This document shows positions 1 through 9,627 of a stretch of 64,000 nucleotides of DNA, piece by piece. Position numbers and translations under genes: made by a program. The stretch covers positions 186,001 through 250,000 of the forward strand of contig NZ_VYQF01000001.1 of NCBI RefSeq assembly GCF_008710285.1, in the 5' to 3' direction. Origin of the DNA: Ginsengibacter hankyongi (GTDB lineage Bacteria; Bacteroidota; Bacteroidia; Chitinophagales; Chitinophagaceae). How positions within the stretch are numbered: the first letter of the stretch is position 1; every line of letters begins with the position of its first letter. The notes under the pieces were generated by a model. The model worked only from the letters and a program-made list of their open reading frames with translations. It was not told the DNA's origin and made no database searches.

Positions 1-737
1 ATAAAGCATTTAGGAATAATGACGATAAAGAAATGCAAAGAATAAAAATGCAACGTAAGAGAGATTTGTTTGAAGTAGTGGCAGACCAATGCGGTGAAAT
101 ATATGATGATAAAATTTGTACAATAGTTTTTGCCAAACGCTTTGCGGGATATAAGCGCCCCGATTTATTTTTTCATGATATGGAAAGATTTGAGCAATTG
201 GTAAATAACAAAGACCGGCCTGTACAAATAATTTGGGCGGGTAAACCCTATCCGATGGACTATGCCGGTATAGGTGTGTTTGATAAAATTGTTGATATAG
301 CTAAAACCTATTCTAACTGCTCTGTATTGGTTGGCTATGAACTTAGACTTGCCAAATTATTAAAGGCTGGTTCTGATGTATGGTTAAATGTACCACGCAT
401 TACACATGAAGCATCGGGTACGAGTGGAATGGCTGCTGCAATGAACGGCTCTGTAAATGTTGCTTTGCCGGATGGATGGTTTCCGGAATTTGCCAATGAC
501 AAAATCAATTCATTTATTATCACACCCTGTGATATTTCAGAACCAGATCATGTGCAGGATGACCTGGACGCGGCAAGCTTGTATAATTTATTGGAAAGGG
601 AAGTGCTTCCTATGTATTATGATTATCCTCACAGTTGGATGGAACTTATAAAAAATGGTATGAAAGATATTGTTCCAACGTTTGACAGTAACCGAATGGC
701 ACAGGAATATTATGAGAAATTGTATATGAGCAAATGA
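1..737 (+). CDS. glgP: Alpha-glucan phosphorylase-family protein, C-terminal part
   Basis: The reading frame is open from the first bases of the window, so the gene begins upstream and only about 244 C-terminal residues are seen. The part present is the C-terminal Rossmann half of a GT-B fold of the GT35 phosphorylase type. It contains the FAKRFAGYKRPDLFF stretch, the IIWAGKPYP stretch and the conserved EASGTSGM segment. Known family members release glucose-1-phosphate from glycogen or starch in the cytoplasm. One oddity: GT35 phosphorylases have the PLP lysine right after the EASGT(G/S)xM motif, but here codon 432-434 reads Ala. Activity as a classical phosphorylase is therefore uncertain. 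The family assignment is secure; the exact reaction is not. Confidence 0.85.
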   Translation, partial: KAFRNNDDKEMQRIKMQRKRDLFEVVADQCGEIYDDKICTIVFAKRFAGYKRPDLFFHDMERFEQLVNNKDRPVQIIWAGKPYPMDYAGIGVFDKIVDIAKTYSNCSVLVGYELRLAKLLKAGSDVWLNVPRITHEASGTSGMAAAMNGSVNVALPDGWFPEFANDKINSFIITPCDISEPDHVQDDLDAASLYNLLEREVLPMYYDYPHSWMELIKNGMKDIVPTFDSNRMAQEYYEKLYMSK

Positions 738-797
738 TAACCTGTTTTTTGGAAGACATTGAAAACAAAATTATTTTCAATCAATTAAATAAAAAAC

Positions 798-1265
798 ATG
801 ATAGGAAAATTAAACGAAACCGAAATTGAAGAAGTACTTACCGAAGAAATTATTGGCCGTATTGGTTGCCATGCAGATAATGTAACCTACATAGTGCCCA
901 TAAGTTATGCCTACGATGGCAAATGTATATATGCACGTTCCTATGAGGGATTAAAAATTGATTTAATGAGAAAAAACCCAAGGGTTTGTTTTGAAGTTGA
1001 CACGATGGAAAACATGGCCAATTGGAAATCCGTTATAGCCTGGGGCGATTTTAAAGAACTCACTGAACCAAGTGAAAGAAAAGCAGGCATAGAAAAATTA
1101 CTTGCCCGCAAAATTTCAGGTGTCGCAAGTAAAACCGTCCAGTTATCTCCACAATGGCCTTTTTCTTCAAAAGAGGATATCGATAAGATGAAAGGAATTA
1201 TTTTATGTATTTCTCTCGATAAAAAAACCGGGCGCTTTGAAAAAAGCGATGAAATAGTTTTCTAA
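798..1265 (+). CDS. Pyridoxamine 5'-phosphate oxidase-like flavin-binding protein
   Basis: A 155-residue cytosolic protein of the PNPOx-like split-barrel family (nitroimidazole-resistance NimA and general-stress type). The N-terminus EEVLTEEIIGRIGCHADN, followed by YIVPISYAYDGKCIYARSYEG, is the usual opening of this family, where a small flavin (FMN) is held between two subunits. A later VCFEVD strand and WKSVIAWGDFKEL strand complete the barrel pattern. The length is normal for single-domain members. The substrate cannot be read from sequence; related proteins reduce nitro compounds, bind F420 or haem, or act in stress. It stands alone, 60 bases after the phosphorylase gene. Confidence 0.8.
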   Translation: MIGKLNETEIEEVLTEEIIGRIGCHADNVTYIVPISYAYDGKCIYARSYEGLKIDLMRKNPRVCFEVDTMENMANWKSVIAWGDFKELTEPSERKAGIEKLLARKISGVASKTVQLSPQWPFSSKEDIDKMKGIILCISLDKKTGRFEKSDEIVF

Positions 1266-1353
1266 AATTAGCATCGGCATCTGTTTTTTTAAGAAATCCG
1301 GGAATATAACAAGAAAGAGTACACGAAGATAAATACGTTTACCTCTTAAAATT

Positions 1354-3885
1354 TCAGGAAGCAACGTTTTTTAAAAACCGGTGGTAAATAAATCTCTTTA
1401 CAAATTCCGCCGTAAATAAATAAATGGCAACTATGGCAATAATGAACAGAATTACCTGCCCGGGTAATTTATCAAAACCTATACGTGGGGCAAATGGTAA
1501 GTACGGTAACAACCAGCCTATTGCCAGGCAAAACAAAACGCTCATAACTAACTTTTTGCCCGGGTTGCTTTGCTTGAAAGGAACAAGCCTCGTACGAATA
1601 ATAAATACAACCAGAATTTGTGTGGCTAAAGATTCCATAAACCAACCGGTACGAAATTGAGCTTCATCCACCGAAAAATATTTATACAGCAAATAAAAAG
1701 TAAGCAGATCGAATATGGAACTGGTTAGCCCGAAAATAAACATAAAGCTATAGATCATTTTGAGGTTCCATCGCTGCGGTTTTTTAATGTAGCTTTCGTC
1801 TACATTATCAGTAGGAATAGTCACCTGTGATGTATCGTACAAAAAATTATTGATCAGAATCTGCACCGGCAACATAGGCAAAAATGGAAGAAACATTGTT
1901 GCAGCAGCCACCGAAAACATGTTGCCAAAGTTTGAGCTAAGGTCCATTAAAATATATTTCATGGTATTGCCAAATGTTTTGCGGCCTTCCAGTATTCCTT
2001 CTTTGAGTACCATCAAATCTTTTTGCGTGAGTATAATATCGGCAGCATCTTTGGTAACGTCAGTGGCACTGTTTACTGAAATACCAATGTCGGCAGTTTT
2101 TAATGAAGGGGCATCATTAATACCATCACCCATATAGCCTACGGCGTGATGGTGTTTCTTTAAAGACATGATTATCCTGTTTTTTTGTTCAGGAGAGAAT
2201 CTTGTAAAAATCGTAACATCTTTTACCCTTCTTTGCAGTGCCTCGTCAGTAATGTCATTCACTTCATGCCCCTGCATAAATCCCTTAACGGTAAGCCCAA
2301 TTTGTTCACAAACTTTTTGAGTTACCAAAAGATTATCACCCGTTATAATTTTCACCTCAACGCCAATTGTATTCAATGCCGCAATCATTTCATAGGCATC
2401 CATTTTTGGGGGATCGAGGAAAGCTATAAAGCCTTTCAGCTCCATTTCACATTCATCTTCTTTAGTAAAAATTTCATCTGCACCCGTTTCTTTGGTAGCA
2501 ATAGCGAGTACACGAAATCCGTCATTGCTCAGCATTTCGTATTGTTTGTTAGCAGCCACTTTGTCCTGGTCATTTATCAAACAGGATTTAAATATTTCTT
2601 CCGGAGCACCTTTGCAAATGAGAATATTTCTATTTTGATAAGTAACTACTACACTCATTCTTTTACGCACAAAGTCGAATGGAATCTCATCCTTTTTGAT
2701 GTAATTATTTATATCAACTTTTTGAAATGAAACAACTGCATCGTCGAGTGGGTTTTTTATCCCCGTTTGATAAAAACTGTTTAAATAAGCCAGCAACAAC
2801 AAATATTCAGAATTGTTTCCTTCTTTATCAACATATTTCACAAGGTGAATTTTATCTTCAGTTATTGTTCCTGTTTTATCAGTGCACAAAACTTCCATAC
2901 TTCCAAAACTGGGGATAGACGAAAGCCGTTTTACAATAACTCCTTTCTTAGCCATGTGTGCCGAACCCTTCGACATTGTTATAGCCATAATCATTGGCAA
3001 CAGTTCCGGAGTTAAGCCAACTGCAACAGCAAGCGAAAACATAAATGATTCCAGCAGGTCGTGTTTCAATACCGCGTTAATCAAAAAAATAAATAACACC
3101 AACACGATGGTCACTTTCATTATTAGGTACCCGAATTCTTTAATTCCTTTACTGAAATCTGTTTCTGTTTCAGGTTGAATCAAATTTGCAGCAATTTTTC
3201 CAAACTCAGTGGCAGCGCCTGTTTTTACAACTATTGCTTTTGCAATTCCACTGATTATACTTGACCCCATGAAAACTATATTTGATAAATCAGGCAGGTT
3301 GGGTTTATCAATATTAGTAACGTCACTTTTTTTTTCAGCAGGAAATGATTCCCCGGTTAAAGAAGATTGATTCACAAAAAAATCTTTTGCAAAAAGAAGC
3401 CTGGCATCTGCCGGAACAATTTTTCCGGCGCTCAGCATAATTATATCCCCCAGGCAAATTTCTTCATGAAAAACTTCAATCTGAACATTGTCACGGATAA
3501 TTTGCGCTTTGCTTTTTACACTTTGCTTTAGTTTTTCAGCCGCGTTTCGTGCATCCCGTTCCTGGTAAAAATCTATAGCAATGCTTACAACTATAATAAA
3601 AAGAATAATAGAGGCATTAATAGTTTCGCCCAATGAATAAGAGATAACGGCTGCAACCGTTAGTATTAATACGAGCGGGCTTTTAAAGTGGCTAAGTAAT
3701 TCAACCAAAAAGTGTTTGTGTTTTTTGGATTCAATTGTATTTTTTCCAAATTCCTTTATACGTAATGCCGCTTCTTCATTACTAAGCCCGCGTTCCTCAT
3801 TGCTCTCCAACTTTTCAACAATCTCCCTGGTTGATACGGAAGAGAAATAATCAAGGGCCGCAGTAAGTATAAATTTATCTTTCAT
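1354..3885 (-). CDS. mgtA: Magnesium-translocating P-type ATPase, MgtA type
   Basis: An 843-residue inner-membrane cation pump of the P3B class, which imports Mg2+ at the cost of ATP. The N-terminal cation-ATPase region is followed by the actuator motif TGES (in LTGESFPAEKKS) and the phosphorylation motif DKTGT with Asp at residue 336. The hinge MGDGINDAPSLKTADIGISV and a C-terminal block of membrane helices complete the pump. EMAAL-type Ca2+ features are absent, and the ADIGISVNSATDVTKDAAD stretch fits MgtA/MgtB rather than SERCA-like pumps. Family length is usually 850-900, so it is complete. It is transcribed alone, and no Mg2+ leader structure was recognised upstream. Confidence 0.92.
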   Translation of the reverse strand: MKDKFILTAALDYFSSVSTREIVEKLESNEERGLSNEEAALRIKEFGKNTIESKKHKHFLVELLSHFKSPLVLILTVAAVISYSLGETINASIILFIIVVSIAIDFYQERDARNAAEKLKQSVKSKAQIIRDNVQIEVFHEEICLGDIIMLSAGKIVPADARLLFAKDFFVNQSSLTGESFPAEKKSDVTNIDKPNLPDLSNIVFMGSSIISGIAKAIVVKTGAATEFGKIAANLIQPETETDFSKGIKEFGYLIMKVTIVLVLFIFLINAVLKHDLLESFMFSLAVAVGLTPELLPMIMAITMSKGSAHMAKKGVIVKRLSSIPSFGSMEVLCTDKTGTITEDKIHLVKYVDKEGNNSEYLLLLAYLNSFYQTGIKNPLDDAVVSFQKVDINNYIKKDEIPFDFVRKRMSVVVTYQNRNILICKGAPEEIFKSCLINDQDKVAANKQYEMLSNDGFRVLAIATKETGADEIFTKEDECEMELKGFIAFLDPPKMDAYEMIAALNTIGVEVKIITGDNLLVTQKVCEQIGLTVKGFMQGHEVNDITDEALQRRVKDVTIFTRFSPEQKNRIIMSLKKHHHAVGYMGDGINDAPSLKTADIGISVNSATDVTKDAADIILTQKDLMVLKEGILEGRKTFGNTMKYILMDLSSNFGNMFSVAAATMFLPFLPMLPVQILINNFLYDTSQVTIPTDNVDESYIKKPQRWNLKMIYSFMFIFGLTSSIFDLLTFYLLYKYFSVDEAQFRTGWFMESLATQILVVFIIRTRLVPFKQSNPGKKLVMSVLFCLAIGWLLPYLPFAPRIGFDKLPGQVILFIIAIVAIYLFTAEFVKRFIYHRFLKNVAS

Positions 3886-4039
3886 GAAAATTATACGCTG
3901 AAAATACTGATGAACCGCGCCTTATGAGCTGATATTCATCATAGGGGAAAATGATGTTGAACCATAAATTAATTGTACTGCTTTTTAAATATTTGAGATT
4001 GAATACAAAAAACAAAAGAAACATTAATTTGGCACTGGT

Positions 4040-5221
4040 ATGTCATTGAAAAAAACGAAGCTATCAAATGGATATACTTCAAATAACCAGGTAAAACTTA
4101 TCAGGGCAGGTAAGGAATATTTTAATCTTCTTTTACAACTTATTCATGAAGCAAAAGAGAATATTCATATTCAATCCTACATTTTTGATGATGATGTAAC
4201 CGGGCGGTTGGTGGCTGATGCGATGAAAGCTGCAGTGAAAAGAAATGTGGATGTTTATTTGATGGCCGATGGCTATGCTTCACAAGGCATGTCAAAATCG
4301 TTTGTTCATGGCCTAAGAAACGCGGGTATTCGTTTCCGTTATTTCGAACCATTTTTTGCAAGCAGGTATTTTTATTTTGGCAGGAGAATGCATCATAAGC
4401 TTGCGGTAGCAGATATGAAATACGCTTTAGTGGGAGGAATAAATATTGCTGACCGCTATAACGATATGCCGGGAAAGCCCGCGTGGCTTGATTTTGCATT
4501 GTATGCCGAAGGCGAAATTGCCAAACAGCTCTGTATTCTTTGCTGGAAAACATGGAATGGTTTTTCACTTAATATGGCTCTAACCCCTTGCGAATTGAAA
4601 CAAATTAGTTTCTCAATTCCATTAGGAAACCGGAGTGAAGTAAGAATGCGCCGCAATGATTGGGTACGTCGTAAAAATGAAATCTCATCAACATATGTAG
4701 AAATGCTGCGAACATCAACAAAACAAGTAACTATTTTATGCAGCTATTTTTTACCAGGCAAAATAATAAGAAAGCAAATTGTAAATGCCATTAAGCGTGG
4801 GGTTACCATCAGGGTAATTGCCGCCGGCCATTCGGATGTGATACTTGCTAAAAACGCAGAACGTTGGTTGTACGATTGGCTCTTGAGAAATGGAATTGAA
4901 TTGTATGAATATCAAAAAGCCATTCTGCATGGAAAGATCGCTGTTTGTGATGACCAATGGATGACCATTGGTTCTTACAACATTAATAACATAAGCGCTT
5001 ATGCGAGTATTGAGCTGAACTTAGACGTGCGCAATCCCGGCTTTGCAGCACAGGTCCGTAAAACGCTGGAAGAAATTATTGCGAATGATTGCATCCGTAT
5101 TACCTCAGAGCATCAAACGCGAAAGAAAAATTTGTTAAGGCAATTTATTCGTTGGTGTTCTTACCAGTTTATAAGAGTGGTGTTTTATTTATTTACATTC
5201 TATTTTAAACACCTTAATTAA
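4040..5221 (+). CDS. Phospholipase D-like / cardiolipin synthase family protein
   Basis: A 393-residue protein with two phospholipase D half-sites. The first is the HxKxxxxD motif with His118, Lys120 and Asp125 (in MHHKLAVADMKYALVGG). The second has His297, Lys299 and Asp304 (in LHGKIAVCDDQWMTIGSYN). Two such motifs in one chain are typical of bacterial cardiolipin synthases (ClsB type), which join phospholipids through a phospho-His intermediate at the membrane. There are no N-terminal membrane helices, which favours the ClsB/ClsC form; the C-terminal tail is hydrophobic (residues about 378-390). The 3' end overlaps the convergent neighbour by four bases. A nuclease or transphosphatidylase role cannot be excluded. 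Confidence 0.85.
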   Translation: MSLKKTKLSNGYTSNNQVKLIRAGKEYFNLLLQLIHEAKENIHIQSYIFDDDVTGRLVADAMKAAVKRNVDVYLMADGYASQGMSKSFVHGLRNAGIRFRYFEPFFASRYFYFGRRMHHKLAVADMKYALVGGINIADRYNDMPGKPAWLDFALYAEGEIAKQLCILCWKTWNGFSLNMALTPCELKQISFSIPLGNRSEVRMRRNDWVRRKNEISSTYVEMLRTSTKQVTILCSYFLPGKIIRKQIVNAIKRGVTIRVIAAGHSDVILAKNAERWLYDWLLRNGIELYEYQKAILHGKIAVCDDQWMTIGSYNINNISAYASIELNLDVRNPGFAAQVRKTLEEIIANDCIRITSEHQTRKKNLLRQFIRWCSYQFIRVVFYLFTFYFKHLN

Positions 5222-6228
5222 TTTCCTTCAATTCTTCTCAACAATCCTTTTACAATCTGCCAGTCCCATTTTTCGAAGCGCCCTCTTTGAACAACAAGCT
5301 TATTATCTTCTGGATGTTGCAGGTAATAATGGAAAACAAATCTTTCTTTTGGATTCTCCCAGCCAATGATTTGGCCAAAGCGCAAATCGTTAAACACAAG
5401 TGTATCGCTATATTTTTCTATGGTGTAAAATTGCTGCGAAAATCGAATCAGCTTTTGCAGGTCTTCATGGTTGGCGACAGCCTTTAGCAACGAATCATTC
5501 CGCGGGAAATATTGAAAGTTGATATATTTTCTCCTGTCGAACAAAGAGCGGAAACCCACATAATAACCGTTGTCATTGCCCGCTACTACATACCACAGCC
5601 AGTTTTGCAATGGGGCAGGCGTTGTAAAATATCTTTCATGCGGAATATGTTGGGTTGCAAAAATCTCTTTCACATCATGATTAATTTTTAATTTATTAAT
5701 GGTGCAATAACCGAGATAAATAAATGGAATAATTACACCGACCTTCCACCAGAATGTTCTTTTTGGGCTATAAGCATTTAAAATTATCAGCATAAAAAAT
5801 GCAATACCTGGCCATATAGAAAAAAAAGGGTCTGCAACATAGATGGTATTGAAAGAATAACGAGCATGGGTAAACGGTTCCAGCCAGCCTACTCCATAAT
5901 TGTTAAAGCCATCAATAAATAAATGAACAAATACTTCTGCCGCAAAGAATAAAATCCACGTTCGAAATGCGATGTTATGAGGCCGGTGAATTCTGTCTGC
6001 AGTTAATGCAAATATGGGAATAATGATCAACGCAAATAAAATGGAATGAGTAAAACCCCTGTGAGCAAGCAATGCTTCAGAAGTGTTTAACCACGTAGAT
6101 GATATAAAATCAACATCAGGAATGCTTTGTGCCAGTGCGCCCCAGAACATAGCTTTTTTACCAAATCCTTTTTCAAAAAAAGCTTCGCCAATACATGCCC
6201 CGAGTGCTATATGAGTGAGTGAATCCAT
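5218..6228 (-). CDS. YdjM-like (LexA-binding membrane hydrolase) family protein
   Basis: A 336-residue integral membrane protein of the metal-dependent hydrolase family PF04307 (YdjM/YfhO type). The start MDSLTHIALGACIGEA and the following SIPDVDFI are the family hallmark; the His and Asp residues are thought to bind metal. HRGFTHSILFAL and VHLFIDGFNNYGVGWLEPF provide further conserved His and Asp residues. Several hydrophobic helices lie in the first 200 residues, and a soluble C-terminal half follows. The biochemical role of this family is poorly known. The gene converges with the phospholipase D gene and overlaps it by four bases. Confidence 0.82.
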   Translation of the reverse strand: MDSLTHIALGACIGEAFFEKGFGKKAMFWGALAQSIPDVDFISSTWLNTSEALLAHRGFTHSILFALIIIPIFALTADRIHRPHNIAFRTWILFFAAEVFVHLFIDGFNNYGVGWLEPFTHARYSFNTIYVADPFFSIWPGIAFFMLIILNAYSPKRTFWWKVGVIIPFIYLGYCTINKLKINHDVKEIFATQHIPHERYFTTPAPLQNWLWYVVAGNDNGYYVGFRSLFDRRKYINFQYFPRNDSLLKAVANHEDLQKLIRFSQQFYTIEKYSDTLVFNDLRFGQIIGWENPKERFVFHYYLQHPEDNKLVVQRGRFEKWDWQIVKGLLRRIEGN

Positions 6229-6307
6229 TTATCAATTAAAGGGTTACAGTAAACTGATTCATATTAAATGAGGGCAATTGTAGTTTAATATAAATATAAA
6301 GGAATCC

Positions 6308-6338
6308 AAAGGCGCTATAAATTTACAATAGCGCCTTT
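6308..6338. terminator. Hairpin between 5218-6228 and 6369-6851 genes
   Basis: A perfect 11-bp inverted repeat (AAAGGCGCTAT and ATAGCGCCTTT) around a 9-base loop, 31 bases beyond the stop of the minus-strand gene at 6369-6851. The stem is GC-rich at its core and is bounded by A/T runs. No long T-run follows on the minus strand, so termination is probable but not certain. Confidence 0.6.
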
Positions 6339-6368
6339 ATAAAATATTAGAATTTTCATCATACCCGA

Positions 6369-6851
6369 TTAGGATTTTTCAAACCGCTCTACTTCTTCTA
6401 AATCCTGGTCTTCAACTCTTACTGTCACTAAATTTTTAAGACCTTCAAGATGAACCACCCAAATATCCCTTCCTGCTGATTTCACATTTATTGCCGTAGT
6501 AATATTATAATCTTTGTAAGCTTGCTGGATCATTTCATGGGTTTGCTCAGGCAAATTATTTTCATGTCCATAGCTGATGTCGTATTTCAGAAAGCCATTC
6601 TTTTTGAACAAGGCGTTATGCGCCATGTCTTCTTTAATAAATTTCGCCAGGTAGTCCTGGTCTAATTTATACCATCTAAGATCCTGGGCACCCGGGAACG
6701 ATTTTCTAAAGGCTTTCCCAAGTTCATTACTAATTTTTGCACTCCCCGTAATTGTTATTTCCGGCAATGTAACAACGGAATCCTTTTGTGCAAATAAACG
6801 ACCTCCGCAAAAAAGCAGAAGAGCCATTATTGCAATAATCTGTTTTTTCAT
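6369..6851 (-). CDS. Secreted PepSY-like protein of unknown function
   Basis: A 160-residue protein. The start was placed at the ATG that opens a clear signal peptide (MKKQIIAIMALLLFCGGRLFAQ, cleavage after about residue 20) rather than 29 codons upstream. The mature part contains an FRKSFPGAQDLRWYKLDQDYLAKF pattern, typical of the PepSY-like/BLIP-like periplasmic proteins common in Bacteroidota (the phrase W.K....Y.A.F). It repeats the mixed alpha/beta unit, ending in WVVHLEGLKNLVTVRV. Nothing in the sequence gives a substrate or partner. It is divergent from ppsA. Confidence 0.7.
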   Translation of the reverse strand: MKKQIIAIMALLLFCGGRLFAQKDSVVTLPEITITGSAKISNELGKAFRKSFPGAQDLRWYKLDQDYLAKFIKEDMAHNALFKKNGFLKYDISYGHENNLPEQTHEMIQQAYKDYNITTAINVKSAGRDIWVVHLEGLKNLVTVRVEDQDLEEVERFEKS

Positions 6852-7158
6852 AAAAAAAATAATTAATTGTGAATAAATGAAAATCAATTCTGGTTCAAAA
6901 TAGCTCAAATAGAAACCAGGAGCTATGATTTCAGTCAATAATTAAAATGATTGTAGTTAAACTTATTAAAGTTTAGAAAATTTTCCACGCAGCAGTTTTT
7001 TTCGCTGAAACACATTTGCCGCCAAAAATTCACCTAAGAATATTTTCCCAGGCACCTTCTGAAACTTTTATAACTGATTAGCATCACACCTGCTTTTGAT
7101 TGTAGTCATTTATTAAATGCGTATAAAAAATAAATTTTGTTTAGGTGAAATCTATTTT
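6852..7158. other. Divergent intergenic region upstream of ppsA
   Basis: About 307 AT-rich bases separate the divergent starts of the PepSY-like gene and ppsA. I see no open frame with coding character, no tRNA and no perfect TAnnTTTG box. The region must hold both promoters, but only degenerate candidates (such as TATTTTG on the minus strand near 6895-6905) are visible. Confidence 0.5.
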
Positions 7159-9564
7159 ATGCAGCCATTAATTAAAAAATTCTGCGATATCAACCTCGCT
7201 GATTTACCTGTAGTGGGTGGCAAAAATTCCTCCCTTGGGGAAATGTTTTCAAAGCTCTCTACGAAAGGTATTAAAGTACCCGATGGCTTCGCCACCACGG
7301 CCCACGCCTTCTGGTATTTTTTAGATTACAATTCAATTCGTCAACCGCTGCAACAGTTGATGCAACAACTGGATAAAAAAGATTTTACTAATCTTAAAGA
7401 GATAGGCAGCAATGCTAGAAAGCTCATCATGGATGTTTGGTTACCGGATGAATTAGAAGATGAAATTGTATCAGCATATAAAGAGCTGTCTGGTGAGAAA
7501 GATATTGAAGTTGCAGTACGCAGCAGCGCCACCGCCGAAGACTTGCCACAGGCAAGCTTTGCAGGCCAGCACGAATCTTTTTTAAATGTTAAGGGTGAAG
7601 AAGAATTATTGAAGGCAGTGCAAAAATGTTTCGCATCACTCTATACTGACAGAGCTATTAAGTACCGCGAAGACAATGGTTTTGCCCATGATAAAGTTGC
7701 CTTATCGGTAGGCATCCAAAAAATGGTTCGTTCCGATAAAGGTTGCTCTGGTGTTGGTTTTACATTGGAACCAGAATCAGGTTTCAGAGATATTATTCAT
7801 ATAAGCGGCGTATGGGGTTTGGGCGAAAATATTGTACAGGGAACTGTGACACCTGATGAGTTTTTTGTTTTTAAACCAACATTAAAACAAAATAAAAAAG
7901 CAATCGTTCAAAAAAAATTGGGTGAGAAAGAGAAGACAATGATATATGCTACAACGCCTGGTGCAACTTCTCCAATTATAAATATTGAAACTGAAAAAGA
8001 TAAGCGGGAACAATATGTGTTAGCCGATGAAGAAGTAATTCAATTGGCCAACTGGTTTTCAGTGATTGAAGAACATTATCAAAAACCAATGGATATTGAA
8101 TGGGCCAAAGATGGACTTACCAACGAATTATTTATTGTGCAGGCAAGACCGGAAACGGTTCATTCACAAAAAAATCCATATCATATAAAAGAATATAAAC
8201 TTATTGCAAAAGGTGAGGCACTTGCGGCGGGTAGTGCCATAGGGAGCAAAATTGCCATTGGTACAGCCCGCATTCTGGAATCGCCGAAAGATGGTGATAA
8301 ACTAAAAAAAGGTGAAATTGTTATAACAGATATGACGTCGCCCGATTGGGATCCTATTTTGAAAAATGCAGCCGCTATCGTTACCAATAAAGGTGGAAGA
8401 ACAAGCCACGCATCTATTGTTGCAAGAGAGCTGGGAGTGCCGGCTGTGGTAGGTTGTGGCAACGCAACACAAACAATAAAGGATGGCGAATTAATTACAG
8501 TTTCCTGCTGTGAAGGAGAAAAAGGGTTCGTTTATAAAGGCGAGTTGTCATACAAAGAAACGGACCTGGATTTTACCAATATTACAAAACCCCAATCCAC
8601 GGAGGTGATGATGATTGTTGGCGATCCGGATAAAGCTTTTAAGTTTTCATTTTATCCCAACGATGGTGTTGGACTCATGCGCATAGAATTTATCATTACT
8701 CATTTTATACAGGTGCACCCTATGGCACTAATTAAGTTTAATGAAATAAAAGATGCGGCTGTAAAACAAAAGATAGAAGAGTTAACTCATCATTATCCCA
8801 ACAAAGAAAAATATTTTGTTGATAAACTTGCTGAAGGTATAGCAACCATTGCGGCGGCTTTTTATCCAAAAGATGTTATTGTGCGCATGAGCGATTTTAA
8901 AACTAACGAATATGCTAACCTGATTGGAGGAAAAGATTTTGAACCCCATGAAGAAAATCCTATGCTTGGTTTCAGGGGCGCATCAAGATATTATAATGAT
9001 TTGTACAAGGATGGTTTCCGGCTGGAATGCGAAGCCATAAAACAGGTGAGGGAAGAAATGGGATTAGTAAACGTAAAAGTAATGATTCCGTTTTGCCGTA
9101 CTGTAGAAGAAGGAAGTAAGGTAATTGAAGTAATGAAGCAAAATGGCCTGGACAGGATTAAAGATGAATCACTTGAAATTTATGTAATGGCTGAAATACC
9201 AAGCAATGTGTTGCTTGCAGAGAAATTTGCAGCAATATTTGATGGCTTTTCAATTGGCTCCAATGATTTAACACAGCTTACACTTGGCATTGACAGGGAT
9301 TCCGCAATTGTTAGCTCACTCTTCAGCGAGCAAAATGAAGCCGCCATGGAAATGATAAAGATGGTAATTCATAAAGCAAAACAAGCGGGCGAAAAAATTG
9401 GGTTATGCGGCCAGGCACCAAGCGACTTCCCTGAGTTTGCAAAATTTCTTGTTGAGAATGGTATTGACAGCATTTCTTTTAATCCGGATGCAGTGCTGAA
9501 AGGAATTGAAAATATTATTTTGGCAGAATCAAATACGAAATCAAAGATGATGGCACATTTATAA
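7159..9564 (+). CDS. ppsA: Phosphoenolpyruvate synthase
   Basis: An 801-residue cytosolic enzyme that makes PEP from pyruvate and ATP for gluconeogenesis. The start was set at the ATG opening MQPLIKKFCDINLADLPVVGGK, which matches the family N-terminus; an upstream in-frame ATG adds 14 unlikely residues. The N-terminal ATP-grasp domain (GGKNSSLGEMFSKL, later AVRSSATAEDLPQASFAGQ) is followed by the phosphohistidine domain with GGRTSHASIVARELGVPAVVG (His417). The C-terminal TIM-barrel domain ends in GLCGQAPSDF with the catalytic Cys at about residue 750 and the SISFNPDAV motif. Length and order of domains are normal. Confidence 0.95.
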   Translation: MQPLIKKFCDINLADLPVVGGKNSSLGEMFSKLSTKGIKVPDGFATTAHAFWYFLDYNSIRQPLQQLMQQLDKKDFTNLKEIGSNARKLIMDVWLPDELEDEIVSAYKELSGEKDIEVAVRSSATAEDLPQASFAGQHESFLNVKGEEELLKAVQKCFASLYTDRAIKYREDNGFAHDKVALSVGIQKMVRSDKGCSGVGFTLEPESGFRDIIHISGVWGLGENIVQGTVTPDEFFVFKPTLKQNKKAIVQKKLGEKEKTMIYATTPGATSPIINIETEKDKREQYVLADEEVIQLANWFSVIEEHYQKPMDIEWAKDGLTNELFIVQARPETVHSQKNPYHIKEYKLIAKGEALAAGSAIGSKIAIGTARILESPKDGDKLKKGEIVITDMTSPDWDPILKNAAAIVTNKGGRTSHASIVARELGVPAVVGCGNATQTIKDGELITVSCCEGEKGFVYKGELSYKETDLDFTNITKPQSTEVMMIVGDPDKAFKFSFYPNDGVGLMRIEFIITHFIQVHPMALIKFNEIKDAAVKQKIEELTHHYPNKEKYFVDKLAEGIATIAAAFYPKDVIVRMSDFKTNEYANLIGGKDFEPHEENPMLGFRGASRYYNDLYKDGFRLECEAIKQVREEMGLVNVKVMIPFCRTVEEGSKVIEVMKQNGLDRIKDESLEIYVMAEIPSNVLLAEKFAAIFDGFSIGSNDLTQLTLGIDRDSAIVSSLFSEQNEAAMEMIKMVIHKAKQAGEKIGLCGQAPSDFPEFAKFLVENGIDSISFNPDAVLKGIENIILAESNTKSKMMAHL

Positions 9565-9627
9565 CAAACACCACTGTATAAATCACTATAACATTAGAAA
9601 CAATTTCAGAAAATAAAATTAAATAAG

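Noticed and set aside
2185-2730. 181-codon plus-strand frame inside mgtA
   Set aside because: It lies wholly antisense to the well-conserved pump and reads like a shadow frame with many Phe and Asn.
8181-8462. 93-codon minus-strand frame inside ppsA
   Set aside because: It is antisense to the phosphohistidine domain; the plus-strand protein explains the conservation.
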